Shown here in pieces: positions 27,359 through 36,856 of a stretch of DNA of 64,000 nt. The translations under genes were made by a program, and so were the position numbers. Each line of letters begins with the position of its first letter. Position 1 is the stretch's first letter. Source of the DNA: Flagellimonas flava (GTDB lineage Bacteria > Bacteroidota > Bacteroidia > Flavobacteriales > Flavobacteriaceae); contig NZ_FQWL01000003.1 of the NCBI RefSeq assembly GCF_900129665.1, forward strand, positions 310,001 through 374,000, written 5' to 3'. The notes beneath the pieces were generated by a model. The model ran no database searches and was not told the origin of the DNA. It saw nothing but the letters and a program-made list of their open reading frames with translations.

Positions 27359-28630
27359 ATGCTTCAATTACAGCACATCAGGGAAAACAAAAACGGAATC
27401 ATTGATGCCCTAAAAAAGCGCAGTTTGGATGCCGAACCCATGCTCTCTGCAATTTTGGAGCTTGATGAAAAAAGACGAGGCCTACAAACCGAGTTGGACG
27501 CCACATTGGCCGAATCCAATAAACTTTCCAAGGAGATTGGAATGCTTTTCAAGTCAGGAAATGCAGCTGAAGCCAATGCCTTGAAAGAACAAACTGCCGG
27601 ACTTAAAGAGGCCTCTAAAAAATTAGGTGAGGAATTGACGTCCACCACCTCGGCCCTGGAAGAGCAATTGTACCAAGTGCCTAATGTACCCCATGAATCT
27701 GTGCCGGCAGGTGCCTCGGATGAGGACAACGAAGAGATCTTCCGGGAGGGTGATATCCCCAAACTTGCCGAGGGAGCATTGCCCCATTGGGAACTGGCTA
27801 AAAAGTATGACATTATCGACTTTGAGCTTGGGGTAAAGGTTACCGGCGCTGGTTTCCCTGTTTATAAGGGCAAAGGGGCTCGTTTGCAGCGCGCTCTTGT
27901 TGCCTATTTTCTAGATAAAAACACAGAAGCTGGTTACACAGAGGTACAACCCCCGCACATGGTCAATGAAGCCTCCGGCTATGGCACGGGTCAATTGCCG
28001 GACAAAGAAGGGCAGATGTACCACGTGCAGGCCGATGATCTGTACCTGATTCCAACTGCAGAAGTGCCTATTACCAATTTGCACAGGGGCGATATGCTTT
28101 CTCCAGAAGACCTACCCATAAAGTATACCGGATACACTCCATGTTTTAGAAGGGAGGCAGGGAGTTATGGTGCACATGTGCGAGGACTAAACAGGTTGCA
28201 CCAATTTGACAAAGTTGAATTGGTACGTATAGAACGTCCCGAAGCATCCTACACCGCTTTGGATGAAATGACGGAGCATGTAAAAGTCATTTTAAGGGAG
28301 TTGAAATTACCGTACCGCATCTTACGACTTTGTGGAGGGGATTTGGGTTTCACCTCCGCCCTAACCTATGATTTTGAAGTTTTTTCCACTGCCCAAGACC
28401 GTTGGCTGGAAATCAGTTCCGTTTCCAATTTTGAAACCTTCCAGGCCAATCGCCTAAAACTTCGCTTTAAGGATGAAAACGGTAAACGTCAGTTGGCACA
28501 TACCCTAAATGGCAGTTCATTGGCTTTGCCCAGGGTACTTGCCGGAATCTTGGAGAATTACCAGACCAAGGATGGTATTGAAATTCCGGAAGTCCTGATT
28601 CCGTATTGCGGATTTGACCGTATTGATTAG
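27359..28630 (+). CDS. serS: Seryl-tRNA synthetase
   Basis: Charges tRNA-Ser (and tRNA-Sec where present) with serine. Its 423 residues are the normal length for the class IIa enzyme. The N-terminal long-arm coiled coil (about 1-110) starts MLQLQHIRENKNGIIDALKKR. The catalytic domain shows the class II motifs: motif 1 around KGKGARLQRALVAYFL, motif 2 around GYTPCFRREAGSYGAHVRGLNRLHQFDKVELV, and motif 3 at LNGSSLALPRVLAGILENYQ. The TAEVPITNLH serine-site stretch is intact. It is probably transcribed from its own promoter rather than from ribF. Confidence 0.98.
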   Translation: MLQLQHIRENKNGIIDALKKRSLDAEPMLSAILELDEKRRGLQTELDATLAESNKLSKEIGMLFKSGNAAEANALKEQTAGLKEASKKLGEELTSTTSALEEQLYQVPNVPHESVPAGASDEDNEEIFREGDIPKLAEGALPHWELAKKYDIIDFELGVKVTGAGFPVYKGKGARLQRALVAYFLDKNTEAGYTEVQPPHMVNEASGYGTGQLPDKEGQMYHVQADDLYLIPTAEVPITNLHRGDMLSPEDLPIKYTGYTPCFRREAGSYGAHVRGLNRLHQFDKVELVRIERPEASYTALDEMTEHVKVILRELKLPYRILRLCGGDLGFTSALTYDFEVFSTAQDRWLEISSVSNFETFQANRLKLRFKDENGKRQLAHTLNGSSLALPRVLAGILENYQTKDGIEIPEVLIPYCGFDRID

Positions 28631-28685
28631 ACCGTCAGCCCAATTAATTTAGAATCACTTAACAGGTTTCGGTGATTTTGTACGT

Positions 28686-28693
28686 TATATTTG
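28686..28693 (+). promoter_or_regulatory. Candidate -7 element of the TPR-protein operon
   Basis: TATATTTG fits TAnnTTTG exactly and sits 15 bases before the TTG start of the TPR gene. No TTG is found at the usual -33 distance. Confidence 0.42.
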
Positions 28694-28708
28694 AAATAAA
28701 AGCCCGTA

Positions 28709-30496
28709 TTGCGATTCTTTCTATTTCTTAGTTTTTGCTTAGCTGCCCTGTCTTTCTCATTTGGCCAAGAAGACTTTCTGGCGAAACAATATTTTAACGA
28801 TGGAGATTACGAAAAAGCCGTAGTTTTTTATGAAAAGTTGGTACAAAAGAATCCTCGCCGCACAGATTATTCCGAAGGCTTGGTGGCATGCTACCAACAA
28901 CTGGAGCGCTATTCCGATGCAGAGACTTTTTTATTGCAAAAGCTTGAGGACACTTATGCCTTTCCTACATTTTTCATAGAATTAGGGTATAATTACACCT
29001 TACAGGACCAAGCTGAAAAGGCGACCGGGTATTACCAAAAGGCCATTCAAAAGATTGAAGAGAATCCCAACTTTGGCTATAGCATTGGGTATCGATTTCA
29101 AAAATATGCCCTGCTAGATCAAGCCATCTTGGCCTATAACAAGGCAATGACACTTAAACCTGAGCTCAACTATGATTTTCAGCTTGCCAGAATCTACGGG
29201 GAACAGGGTGATATTGAGAAAATGTACCAATCATATCTCAATCTTATCTACGAGGGCCGTACATCCCGCTCCAATGTCCTCAGAAACATAGACGACTTTA
29301 TCTCGGATGATCCAGTAAACGCAAACAACATACTGTTGCGGAAGGTTCTTTTGAAAAATGCGCAAAAGAATCCGGATATCCTTTGGAATGAGCTTTTAAG
29401 TTGGCTCTTCATCCAGCAAAAACAATACAATAGTGCCTTTGGACAGGAAAAGGCCATCTACAAGCGTACGGAACAAGCCTCCTTGGACCGGATGGAAAAT
29501 CTAGGTCAGGTCACCCTGGAAAACAAAGATTTGGAAAGCGCCACCACAATCTTCAAATACATTGTGGAAGAAAGCACCAATCCACTTGATAAGTTAAATG
29601 CTGAATTGCACCTTATTGATATTGAGCTAGAGGAAGTGGATAAGAAAACGCTCCAAACGGTGGACAAAAAATTTCAGGAACTTGTTGCGGAGTACGGTAA
29701 TGAAAGTCGCACTTTACAACTTCAGATTGCCTATGCCAACTTTCTCACCTTCAAATTGGAAAACCCTACCCAAGCAATTGCCATACTGAAGGAGAGCTTG
29801 AGGCTGCCTTTAGGTCGAATGGCAAAAGCATATGTAAAATTGGCATTGGGAGACATCTTGGTCTTTGATCAGAAATTCAATCAAGCCCTTATTTACTTTA
29901 CACAGGTCCAAAAAAGTCTCAAGAATGATATTTTGGCCCAAGACGCTCGATTTAAGGTGGCGCAGACCAGTTTTTATAAGGGCGATTTTGATTGGGCCCT
30001 CACGCAACTGAAAGTGCTTCGGGGATCAACTTCCCAGCTTATTGCCAATGATGCCATGCAATTGAGTTTGTTGATTTCTGACAATTCCTTAGAAGATTCC
30101 ACGCAGACGGCACTTAAAAAATATGCAAGGGCGGATCTCCTCGCCTATCAGAATCAGAAAGAGAAAGCGATTGCTGCTCTGGAGGACATTTTACAAAACC
30201 ATAAAGGCGAAAAAATTGAAGATGAAGCCCTGTTACGACAAGGGCAATTGTTGGAATCCCAAAAGAAATATGAGGATGCCGAGTTCAACTATAAAAAGAT
30301 TGTAGAATTCTATACCCATGATATTTTGGCCGATGATGCCTACTTTGCCCTGGGAGAGTTGTACCGAACAATATTGGATGAACCCGAAAAAGCAAAAGCC
30401 CATTACGAAAAGATTATTTACAACTACCAGGATAGCTATTATTTTCCAATGGCCCGGAAATATTTTAGAAGGCTCCGGGGCGATGCCATTAACTAA
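28709..30496 (+). CDS. Exported tetratricopeptide-repeat protein
   Basis: Protein of 595 residues. A signal peptide (MRFFLFLSFCLAALSFSFGQ) is followed by TPR helices throughout, for example EKAVVFYEKLVQKNPRRTDYSEGLVACYQQLE, EKATGYYQKAIQKIEENPN and, near the C-terminus, EDAEFNYKKIVEFYTHDILADDAYFALGELY. No catalytic motif is seen. It is likely a periplasmic scaffold. The start is TTG: no ATG is available before the signal peptide, and a -7 promoter box lies just upstream. In many Flavobacteriia a TPR protein of this type precedes DUF4286, rsmA and mgtE, and that order is kept here with one extra small gene. Confidence 0.85.
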   Translation: MRFFLFLSFCLAALSFSFGQEDFLAKQYFNDGDYEKAVVFYEKLVQKNPRRTDYSEGLVACYQQLERYSDAETFLLQKLEDTYAFPTFFIELGYNYTLQDQAEKATGYYQKAIQKIEENPNFGYSIGYRFQKYALLDQAILAYNKAMTLKPELNYDFQLARIYGEQGDIEKMYQSYLNLIYEGRTSRSNVLRNIDDFISDDPVNANNILLRKVLLKNAQKNPDILWNELLSWLFIQQKQYNSAFGQEKAIYKRTEQASLDRMENLGQVTLENKDLESATTIFKYIVEESTNPLDKLNAELHLIDIELEEVDKKTLQTVDKKFQELVAEYGNESRTLQLQIAYANFLTFKLENPTQAIAILKESLRLPLGRMAKAYVKLALGDILVFDQKFNQALIYFTQVQKSLKNDILAQDARFKVAQTSFYKGDFDWALTQLKVLRGSTSQLIANDAMQLSLLISDNSLEDSTQTALKKYARADLLAYQNQKEKAIAALEDILQNHKGEKIEDEALLRQGQLLESQKKYEDAEFNYKKIVEFYTHDILADDAYFALGELYRTILDEPEKAKAHYEKIIYNYQDSYYFPMARKYFRRLRGDAIN

Positions 30497-30516
30497 TTCT
30501 TCCCTACTTTTGGCCC

Positions 30517-30834
30517 ATGCTGATTTACAATGTTACCATCAATATAGATGAAAGTGTCCATGATGAATGGCTAAGCTGGATGCGGGATAAACACATACCG
30601 GATATGTTGGCCACCGGAAAATTTTCACATTCCAAAATGACCAAGGTTTTGGTGGAAGAGGATATGGGCGGAATCACATATTCCGTGCAATACACCACAA
30701 AAGATCGTGCCACCTTGGAATCCTATTACCAAGAAGATGCGGAACACATGCGATCAGACGGGCAAAAATTGTTCGCCAATAAGTTTGTGGCTTTTCGTAC
30801 AGAATTAGAGGTTGTGAGTCAGCAAATTCCCTGA
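30517..30834 (+). CDS. DUF4286 family protein
   Basis: Small cytosolic protein of 105 residues starting MLIYNVTINIDESVHDEWLSWMRDKHIPDMLATGKF, the hallmark N-terminus of DUF4286. The fold is probably a ferredoxin-like alpha/beta dimer. Its function is not known. It lies 20 bases after the TPR gene and two bases before the GGCT-like gene, so it is part of the TPR-rsmA-mgtE transcription unit. Confidence 0.88.
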   Translation: MLIYNVTINIDESVHDEWLSWMRDKHIPDMLATGKFSHSKMTKVLVEEDMGGITYSVQYTTKDRATLESYYQEDAEHMRSDGQKLFANKFVAFRTELEVVSQQIP

Positions 30835-30836
30835 GC

Positions 30837-31145
30837 ATGGCTTATTTGTTTACCTATGGAACATTGCAGGATGCGCAGGTTCAACACTATATTTTTGGAA
30901 GGGAACTAGAAGGAAAACCAGATGTCCTACCCGGATTTCAAAAACAAGAGAATGCAGTTTATGGTAGATATCCATTGGTTATTGAAACAAATGATGCCCA
31001 AGATGGGGTGGCGGGTGTGGCCTATTTGGTCACTGATGAAGATTTGAACAAGGCGGACATCTATGAAACCAATGCCTATAGAAGAAAATTGTACACACTT
31101 GCCTCTGGTCGTGAAGCTTGGCTCTATGTTAAAAACTCAGATTAA
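30837..31145 (+). CDS. Gamma-glutamylcyclotransferase (AIG2-like) family protein
   Basis: Protein of 102 residues with the GGCT fold. The substrate-loop motif LFTYGTLQDAQVQ is at the N-terminus. The expected acidic residue follows in IYETNAYRRKLYTL (E80 or nearby), and the strand A-W-L-Y-V at the end is typical. Family members form 5-oxoproline from gamma-glutamyl amines or peptides; the substrate here is unknown. It starts two bases after the preceding stop. Confidence 0.82.
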   Translation: MAYLFTYGTLQDAQVQHYIFGRELEGKPDVLPGFQKQENAVYGRYPLVIETNDAQDGVAGVAYLVTDEDLNKADIYETNAYRRKLYTLASGREAWLYVKNSD

Positions 31146-31163
31146 CTTGTAAAAAAACGCCCT

Positions 31164-32036
31164 GTGTCCCACAAAAAGAAGAAGAAATTTGGGAATGGAA
31201 AGCCCAAAAAAGCTGCAAAAGGGTACAAAGATGATGCTGTAAAGGCCAAAAAACATTTGGGTCAGCATTTTCTAAAGGACGAATCCATAGCCCAAAAAAT
31301 TGCTGATACCCTCTCCTTGAAAGGTTATAAAAACGTTCTGGAAATAGGTCCTGGAATGGGTGTTTTGACCAAATACCTTTTATCAAGGGATTTGGATTTA
31401 GTCGCTATGGACTTGGATGAAGAATCCATAGTTTACCTGAACCATAGTTTTCGTTTAGAACATCCTAAATTATTCGATCAAAATAATCGGCTGAACATTA
31501 TTGAAGCTGATTTTCTAAAGTTCGATTTAAACCAACTCTACGGAAAGGAGCAGTTTGCCATAACAGGTAATTTTCCTTATAATATTTCCAGCCAAATTGT
31601 TTTTAAGCTTTTGGAAATGCGACAACAGATACCTGAGTTTTCAGGAATGTTCCAAAAAGAAGTGGCCCAACGTATCTGTGAATCCCCTGGCAGCAAAACT
31701 TACGGCATACTCTCCGTTTTGGTTCAGGCTTTTTACACCGCAGAATATCTTTTTAGCGTACCTCCACAGGTATTTGACCCACCACCAAAAGTACATTCCG
31801 GTGTACTTCGGCTGGTGCGAAAAGACAACCTAAAACTTCCCTGCGACGAGCGTCTTTTCTTCAAAGTGGTTAAGACGGCTTTCAACCAAAGAAGAAAGAC
31901 TCTACGGAACAGCCTTAAAACTTTTCATCTATCCGATAATCTAAAAGAAGATACTATCTTTGACCAGCGCCCGGAACAGCTTAGTGTAGCTGATTTTATT
32001 GGGTTAACACAGAAGATAGCCGATGACCCCGTTTAA
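31164..32036 (+). CDS. rsmA: 16S rRNA dimethyladenosine transferase
   Basis: Also known as KsgA: dimethylates A1518 and A1519 in helix 45 of 16S rRNA during small-subunit maturation. Its 290 residues include [11 protein letters not shown] at about 28-38, the SAM site [16 protein letters not shown], the acidic [11 protein letters not shown] and the catalytic [13 protein letters not shown], with NFPY in place of the usual NLPY. The N-terminal 25 residues are a Lys-rich extension ([16 protein letters not shown]), likely RNA-binding. The start is GTG; the core itself has no ATG close by. The 3' end overlaps mgtE by 14 bases. Confidence 0.96.
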   Translation: MSHKKKKKFGNGKPKKAAKGYKDDAVKAKKHLGQHFLKDESIAQKIADTLSLKGYKNVLEIGPGMGVLTKYLLSRDLDLVAMDLDEESIVYLNHSFRLEHPKLFDQNNRLNIIEADFLKFDLNQLYGKEQFAITGNFPYNISSQIVFKLLEMRQQIPEFSGMFQKEVAQRICESPGSKTYGILSVLVQAFYTAEYLFSVPPQVFDPPPKVHSGVLRLVRKDNLKLPCDERLFFKVVKTAFNQRRKTLRNSLKTFHLSDNLKEDTIFDQRPEQLSVADFIGLTQKIADDPV

Positions 32037-33375
32037 ACTCACAGATGAGCTTATTGTTGAAATCCAACAATTGATCGAGGACAAAAAGAACACTGCCCTG
32101 CGATCAATGATGAAGGAATTTCACTATGCCGATATCGCAGAAATTGCGGAGGAGCTCAAGGTGGACGAGGCTACCTATCTCATCAAACTTCTGGATAGCG
32201 AAAAGACTTCAGATATCCTAGCCGAAATGGATGAGGATATCCGGGAAGCCGTATTGAACAACCTTTCCGCAAAAGAAATTGCCGGGGAGTTGGAAGAATT
32301 GGATACGGATGACGCTGCGGATATCGTTGGGGAATTGCCCAAAGAAATCGTCCAAAAGGTAATTTCACAAATAGAGGACAAGGAGCATGCCGCCGACATT
32401 GTAGACCTATTGCGTTATGATGAGGACTCGGCAGGTGGACTTATGGCCAAAGAGTTGGTGAAGGTAAACGAGAATTGGAACGTACTCACCTGTGTTAAGG
32501 AAATGAGGGCCCAGGCAGAAAATGTAACCCGCGTCCACTCTATTTATGTGGTTGATGATGAGGAAAAACTAAAGGGCCGACTTTCACTTAAAGACTTGCT
32601 TACGACCTCTACCAAAACACATATCAAGGATGTATATATTTCCAAGGTCGATGCAGTTAACGTCAACGAAAAATCTGAGGAAGTAGCAAAAATAATGTCC
32701 AAATATGATTTGGAGGCCATTCCGGTCGTGGATGAAATTGGAAGATTGGTGGGCAGAATTACCATTGATGATATTGTCGATGTGATCAAAGAGGAAGCAG
32801 ATAAGGATTATCAGCTGGCAGCGGGTATCTCCCAAGACGTAGAAGCCGATGACAGCATTTGGGAATTAACCCGTGCGCGACTTCCCTGGCTTATCTTGGG
32901 GCTGTTTGGAGGATTGGGTGCGGCAGGCATTATGGGAGGATTTGAGGAAATGATTGCCCAACATGCCATTTTATTTTTCTTTACCCCTTTAATTGCTGCT
33001 ATGGCAGGTAACGTGGGCGTGCAATCCAGTGCCATTATCGTCCAGGGACTGGCCAATGATGATTTGAAGGGAAGCATAAGCAATCGCCTGGTCAAAGAAA
33101 TGCTGCTGTCCCTTTTAAATGGACTAATTCTGGCCGCACTATTGCTCATCTTCACATGGATTTGGAAAGGGGATTTTGCCACTGCACTGGCCATTTCCAT
33201 ATCTTTAGTTGTTGTAATTATTGTAGCCGGTATCATTGGCACTTTTATCCCCTTGTTTCTGCATCAAAGGGGAATAGATCCCGCCATTGCAACAGGTCCT
33301 TTTATTACTACCAGTAATGATATTTTTGGTATTCTAATTTACTTCTGGATTGCCAAGCTTGTTTTGGGTATTTGA
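32023..33375 (+). CDS. mgtE: Magnesium transporter MgtE
   Basis: Inner-membrane Mg2+ channel/transporter of 450 residues. The order is an N-terminal superhelical MgtE_N domain (about 10-130, repeated [10 protein letters not shown] and [16 protein letters not shown] units), two CBS domains (about 135-260, ending [26 protein letters not shown]), and then five transmembrane helices (about 285-450). The pore signature lies at [20 protein letters not shown]. The cytosolic acidic surface of the N and CBS domains senses Mg2+ and gates the pore. It is coupled to rsmA; this adjacency is common in the class. Confidence 0.96.
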   Translation: MTPFKLTDELIVEIQQLIEDKKNTALRSMMKEFHYADIAEIAEELKVDEATYLIKLLDSEKTSDILAEMDEDIREAVLNNLSAKEIAGELEELDTDDAADIVGELPKEIVQKVISQIEDKEHAADIVDLLRYDEDSAGGLMAKELVKVNENWNVLTCVKEMRAQAENVTRVHSIYVVDDEEKLKGRLSLKDLLTTSTKTHIKDVYISKVDAVNVNEKSEEVAKIMSKYDLEAIPVVDEIGRLVGRITIDDIVDVIKEEADKDYQLAAGISQDVEADDSIWELTRARLPWLILGLFGGLGAAGIMGGFEEMIAQHAILFFFTPLIAAMAGNVGVQSSAIIVQGLANDDLKGSISNRLVKEMLLSLLNGLILAALLLIFTWIWKGDFATALAISISLVVVIIVAGIIGTFIPLFLHQRGIDPAIATGPFITTSNDIFGILIYFWIAKLVLGI

Positions 33376-33391
33376 TTTCTTTAAAATACCC
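33366..33391. repeat. Inverted repeat across two convergent stop codons
   Basis: GGGTATTT and AAATACCC form perfect 8-bp arms around ten bases. The arms cover the mgtE stop and the stop of the opposing membrane-protein gene. There is no T run on either side, so it may be a weak bidirectional terminator or a transcript-end stabiliser. Confidence 0.5.
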
Positions 33392-34085
33392 ACACCAAAA
33401 ATTTGGATAGCTGTGCGCCAATAGTTTGCCAAGCCACTGTTTCTTGGAATCCCGTTGATAAAAGTGTATGCACCAATGCAAACGACAACAGGCCTTGCAC
33501 ATAAGGCTTAATTTCTGCCAATCTTAATCTATCCCAAAGGAGAAAGCCAAGTAAAAATGCTTCCATAACCAACAAGTCCCAATCCAAACCGGGTAGTCCA
33601 AAGGCTTCAAAATCAATCCTGCCAATGGTGGGACCCAATAGGGAAACCGACGAAACAATGACATACCGCATATGTATTCTTGGTTTTCGGGCATTCTTCA
33701 TGGCTATTAGATAAAACAGTCCAAAAATAAAAATCTGTGTGAATGGGAAAAACAGCTGCTGCATGCTCTCATCCGTCAATGTTATTCTTTCGTCAACAAG
33801 CAAGGAATGATAAAGCATCATAAACATGGAGATGAGCAAAATGGGCACAAGGCCGTAGGAACATCTTCCAATCCATTGATGTGCTTTCCGTTTTCCTTGC
33901 AAAATCAGAATGGGCTGTGCTATCAATATTCCACACCATAGGGTCATCAATACCGCATGAAAATGCACATAGAAATGTTGCTTTTCCATAAGTGCCAATC
34001 GATTCAGGTATTTCTGAAATCCGATGGGTGCCAAAATCAATATCAAAACAAAAAACCAGGGTAGATATTTATAGGTTCGTTCCAT
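33381..34085 (-). CDS. Multipass membrane protein, DUF2306-like
   Basis: Protein of 234 residues with about six to seven hydrophobic helices. Histidines at FYVHFHAVLMTLWCGILIAQP and KRKAHQWIGRCSYGLVP resemble the paired His of DUF2306-like and some haem-binding four-helix membrane families, so haem or metal binding is possible but unproven. It lies seven bases after the DoxX-like gene on the same strand and is probably cotranscribed with it. The function is unknown. Confidence 0.65.
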   Translation of the reverse strand: MERTYKYLPWFFVLILILAPIGFQKYLNRLALMEKQHFYVHFHAVLMTLWCGILIAQPILILQGKRKAHQWIGRCSYGLVPILLISMFMMLYHSLLVDERITLTDESMQQLFFPFTQIFIFGLFYLIAMKNARKPRIHMRYVIVSSVSLLGPTIGRIDFEAFGLPGLDWDLLVMEAFLLGFLLWDRLRLAEIKPYVQGLLSFALVHTLLSTGFQETVAWQTIGAQLSKFLVWVF

Positions 34086-34091
34086 TAAAGT

Positions 34092-34493
34092 TTAGTTTTT
34101 GCCCCGATATCCAGAAATAGAAAGCTTCCCCGGTCCAAGAAACACTAAAGAAATAAAAGCTCCTAGATAGAGTAAGGAAAGTTCTTTGTATTCAAATGGA
34201 TCACCATGGTGCTGCAAAAAAAACGCCACCAAAAAAATGAACACAAGCGGAAAACAGGCCCATCTCAGCCGCCAACCCAACAACACTAAAGATGCACAGA
34301 AAAATTGCCCCAAAACCACCATGACTTTGGATATCCCCATTCCGATGCCCAGAGGATCCGCGTACTCAAAATTCCCGTTGACCATATCACTGAACGTAGG
34401 TAGGCCATAATTTAGAAGGAGTGTTCCGCCAAAAATCAATCGCAACAGCAGTTTACCAATATCTTCTGAATAGGAAAGGTTTTGTAACTTCAT
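34092..34493 (-). CDS. DoxX-family membrane protein
   Basis: Protein of 133 residues with four hydrophobic helices. The LLLRLIFGGTLLLNYGLPTF start, the YADPLGIGMGISK loop and the GQFFCASLVLLGWRLRW segment fit DoxX-like proteins, which are small inner-membrane quinol- or redox-associated proteins of poorly known role. It is upstream of and coupled to the DUF2306-like membrane gene, and divergent from the LytTR gene. Confidence 0.75.
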   Translation of the reverse strand: MKLQNLSYSEDIGKLLLRLIFGGTLLLNYGLPTFSDMVNGNFEYADPLGIGMGISKVMVVLGQFFCASLVLLGWRLRWACFPLVFIFLVAFFLQHHGDPFEYKELSLLYLGAFISLVFLGPGKLSISGYRGKN

Positions 34494-34582
34494 TTGTAAA
34501 GTTTTATGTTTTTGTTTAAAAAGTGTTTTTTAAAAATAGATTATCTTGAAAGTTGCCTAACAACACTTTCATTGCCATAGCT

Positions 34583-34615
34583 TCAAATAGGGGTTTTGGG
34601 TATTGAAATAGGGGT
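34583..34615 (+). promoter_or_regulatory. Direct repeats, candidate LytTR binding site
   Basis: TCAAATAGGGGT and TGAAATAGGGGT (one mismatch) occur 21 bases apart, two helical turns, and end 19 bases before the ATG of a LytTR gene. LytTR regulators bind paired direct repeats with about this spacing. Autoregulation is an inference. Confidence 0.5.
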
Positions 34616-34634
34616 GAATCATTAACCAACACCT

Positions 34635-35513
34635 ATGTCAAAAGCAAGCTTTTCTTCCCATTTTAGAAATCCGTTGTTCATTTTTATGTTCTATCTGGTG
34701 ATGGTACTCCCCCATTTTACCATCTTTTGCGCTATTGATTTATCAGGCACATTGTTTTGGACGAATATGGAAGTCTGCGCAAATACTTTTATTGTGGATA
34801 GTTTTTTGGAAAATTCCATTTGGTCACTCCTATTTATTGTCCTCATTTTTGAGTGTCTTCGCTGGGGTGATAAAGTGTTCGGAGTGGATAAAAAATCCCT
34901 AAGTGCACAAACACAGGCAAAGGTTTTTCTTATGCTTTTTATTGCCTTTGTGTGCTGGCTTGCCATTTCCTCCGCTTTTGAATGGCTAGCGACATCCATT
35001 GGAAGAACATTCCCGGTAGAACATCCTATTAATTTGTTCTTTAAAGTGCAGGCCTATGGATTCATTGCCTTCCATTTGAATAGCTATTTGCAACGTCGAT
35101 ATCTCAAAAAACATCCTTTGCAAAAAACCATAGAGGTCCACGATGGTATAAAATCGCTAACCATTATACTTGGTGATATACAATGGGCCGAAAAGATTGG
35201 AAAGAAATATTTTCTGTTCAGCAAAGCAGGAAGGTTCAAGGTAGATAAAAATCTTCAGGAGCTGGAAACGTTGCTTCCAGGTTCTAATTTCAAACGAATC
35301 AATCGTTCAGCAATAGTCAACATAAATGAAATAGCGGGTTTTTCCTTTTGGGAAAATGAAAAGTACGTGTTGAAATTGAACAATGGAAAGGAGTTTGTAA
35401 TGACAAGAAAGAGACTAAATGAACTTAAAAATGACATACAGCAAACTCCTAAAACGTCATTTTTCTGGGGAAAAGTTCCACTTTTGAAAGTATTCCCGTC
35501 GCTCCGCAACTAA
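34635..35513 (+). CDS. Membrane-anchored LytTR-family transcription factor
   Basis: Protein of 292 residues. Four transmembrane helices occupy the first half (about 13-33, 53-72, 93-113, 125-146). A LytTR DNA-binding domain follows (about 170-275), with IQWAEKIGKKYFLFSKAGRFKVDKNLQELETLL and the conserved FKRINRSAIVNINEIAGF. The HxxR/SxIVN core is intact. There is no receiver domain, so the signal is probably sensed in the membrane. It may regulate itself through the repeats just upstream and the divergent DoxX/DUF2306 pair, which is only a guess from position. Confidence 0.88.
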   Translation: MSKASFSSHFRNPLFIFMFYLVMVLPHFTIFCAIDLSGTLFWTNMEVCANTFIVDSFLENSIWSLLFIVLIFECLRWGDKVFGVDKKSLSAQTQAKVFLMLFIAFVCWLAISSAFEWLATSIGRTFPVEHPINLFFKVQAYGFIAFHLNSYLQRRYLKKHPLQKTIEVHDGIKSLTIILGDIQWAEKIGKKYFLFSKAGRFKVDKNLQELETLLPGSNFKRINRSAIVNINEIAGFSFWENEKYVLKLNNGKEFVMTRKRLNELKNDIQQTPKTSFFWGKVPLLKVFPSLRN

Positions 35514-35530
35514 AAAACACAATCCGTTTT

Positions 35531-35896
35531 ATGAAATCGATTAATCTAGAACAGAAACACATGGAATTTGCAAAACAATGGCATCCTCATCAAATAGCCG
35601 TGGTTGATGATATGCAGGTGTTGTTGGCAAAACTGCAAGGAGAGTTTGTATGGCACGCCCATGAGCACGAAGACGAACTTTTCCAGGTAATCAAAGGAAC
35701 CTTGTACATGCAGTTTAGAGATCGCACCGAAATTGTTCGGGAAGGTGAGCTCATTGTGGTTCCCAAAGGTGTTGAACACAATCCCATGACCAAAAACAAT
35801 GAGGAGGTGCATGTGATGCTCTTTGAAAAATTGACCACAGCTCACACTGGTGATGTTCAACATGAGAAAACCCAAACGAACTATCCCAAAATCTAG
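35531..35896 (+). CDS. Cupin-domain protein
   Basis: Single-domain cupin of 121 residues. The metal site is visible as H42, H44 and H46/E49 in FVWHAHEHEDELFQVIKG (motif 1) and H83 in VPKGVEHNP (motif 2). The family binds a divalent metal; some members are enzymes, many are small-ligand binding proteins. The substrate is unknown. It lies 17 bases after the LytTR gene and 18 before the dehydrogenase, all on the plus strand. Confidence 0.85.
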   Translation: MKSINLEQKHMEFAKQWHPHQIAVVDDMQVLLAKLQGEFVWHAHEHEDELFQVIKGTLYMQFRDRTEIVREGELIVVPKGVEHNPMTKNNEEVHVMLFEKLTTAHTGDVQHEKTQTNYPKI

Positions 35897-35914
35897 TAAT
35901 TGTATATTTGATCA

Positions 35915-36847
35915 ATGAAAGTTCTCCACCTAGACATCAACCACCCCTTACTTTTAGAACAGTTTACAGCCTTGGGTTTTGAAAACCATGAAGACTACGA
36001 GTCCAGCAAAGCTGAGGTCGAGACGAAAATTGATTTGTATGATGGGGTCATTATTAGAAGTAGATTTACCATTGACAAGCAGTTTTTGGACAGGGCCACC
36101 AACTTAAAGTTTATTGGTCGCCTTGGAGCTGGCTTAGAAAATATTGATACCTCCTACGCCAAGCAAAAAGGTGTTTTTTTGGCCTCTGCCCCTGAGGGGA
36201 ATCGGAATGCAGTTGGTGAACATACCTTAGGAATGCTCTTGTCGCTTATGAACAAGATGTCCAAGGCCAACAGGGAGGTAAAAAAAGGAAAATGGGACCG
36301 TGAGGGCAACAGAGGCGTGGAACTTGATGGTAAAACAGTAGGCATTATCGGGTATGGAAATATGGGCCGGGCCTTTGCCAAAAAACTTCAGGGTTTTGAT
36401 GTGGAGGTTATCTGTTATGATATTATTGGAGGCGTTGGGGATGAAAATGCCAGACAGGTTGGGATTATGGAATTTCAACAAAAATCGGACGTCGTAAGTC
36501 TACACGTGCCACAAACCGATTTGACAATAGGCATGGTCAACTCGGAATTCATTGAAAAATTCCATAAGCCATTTTGGTTACTAAATACTGCCAGAGGAAA
36601 ATGCGTGGTCACTAAAGATTTAGTAACAGGGCTCAAATCGGGCAAGGTGTTTGGAGCGGGACTCGATGTGCTGGAATACGAAAAGAAATCCTTTGAAAAT
36701 ATGTTTGCCCAAAAACCAAAGGCATTCAAATACCTAAGAAAGGCCAAAAATGTGCTGCTGACTCCTCATGTGGCCGGATGGACAGTAGAAAGCAAGGAAA
36801 AGTTGGCTCAGACCATCGTGGACAAAATCAAGGATAGATTTTGCTAA
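35915..36847 (+). CDS. D-2-hydroxyacid dehydrogenase (phosphoglycerate dehydrogenase-like)
   Basis: NAD-dependent oxidoreductase of 310 residues. An N-terminal substrate domain (about 1-100) is followed by the Rossmann domain with GIIGYGNMGRAFAKKL (about 142-157). The catalytic triad fits the family: Arg in LLNTARGKCVV, Glu in AGLDVLEYE and His in LLTPHVAGWT. It lacks the C-terminal ACT domain of long SerA types. It could be SerA (serine synthesis from 3-phosphoglycerate) or another 2-oxoacid reductase. No serC lies next to it, which argues against a firm serA call. Only four bases separate the -7-like sequence TATATTTG from the ATG. Confidence 0.85.
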   Translation: MKVLHLDINHPLLLEQFTALGFENHEDYESSKAEVETKIDLYDGVIIRSRFTIDKQFLDRATNLKFIGRLGAGLENIDTSYAKQKGVFLASAPEGNRNAVGEHTLGMLLSLMNKMSKANREVKKGKWDREGNRGVELDGKTVGIIGYGNMGRAFAKKLQGFDVEVICYDIIGGVGDENARQVGIMEFQQKSDVVSLHVPQTDLTIGMVNSEFIEKFHKPFWLLNTARGKCVVTKDLVTGLKSGKVFGAGLDVLEYEKKSFENMFAQKPKAFKYLRKAKNVLLTPHVAGWTVESKEKLAQTIVDKIKDRFC

Positions 36848-36856
36848 ATTTAACGG

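Noticed and set aside
35903-35910. TATATTTG as a promoter of the D-2-hydroxyacid dehydrogenase
   Set aside because: It ends four bases before the ATG and lacks a -33 box; the transcript start would fall inside the gene.
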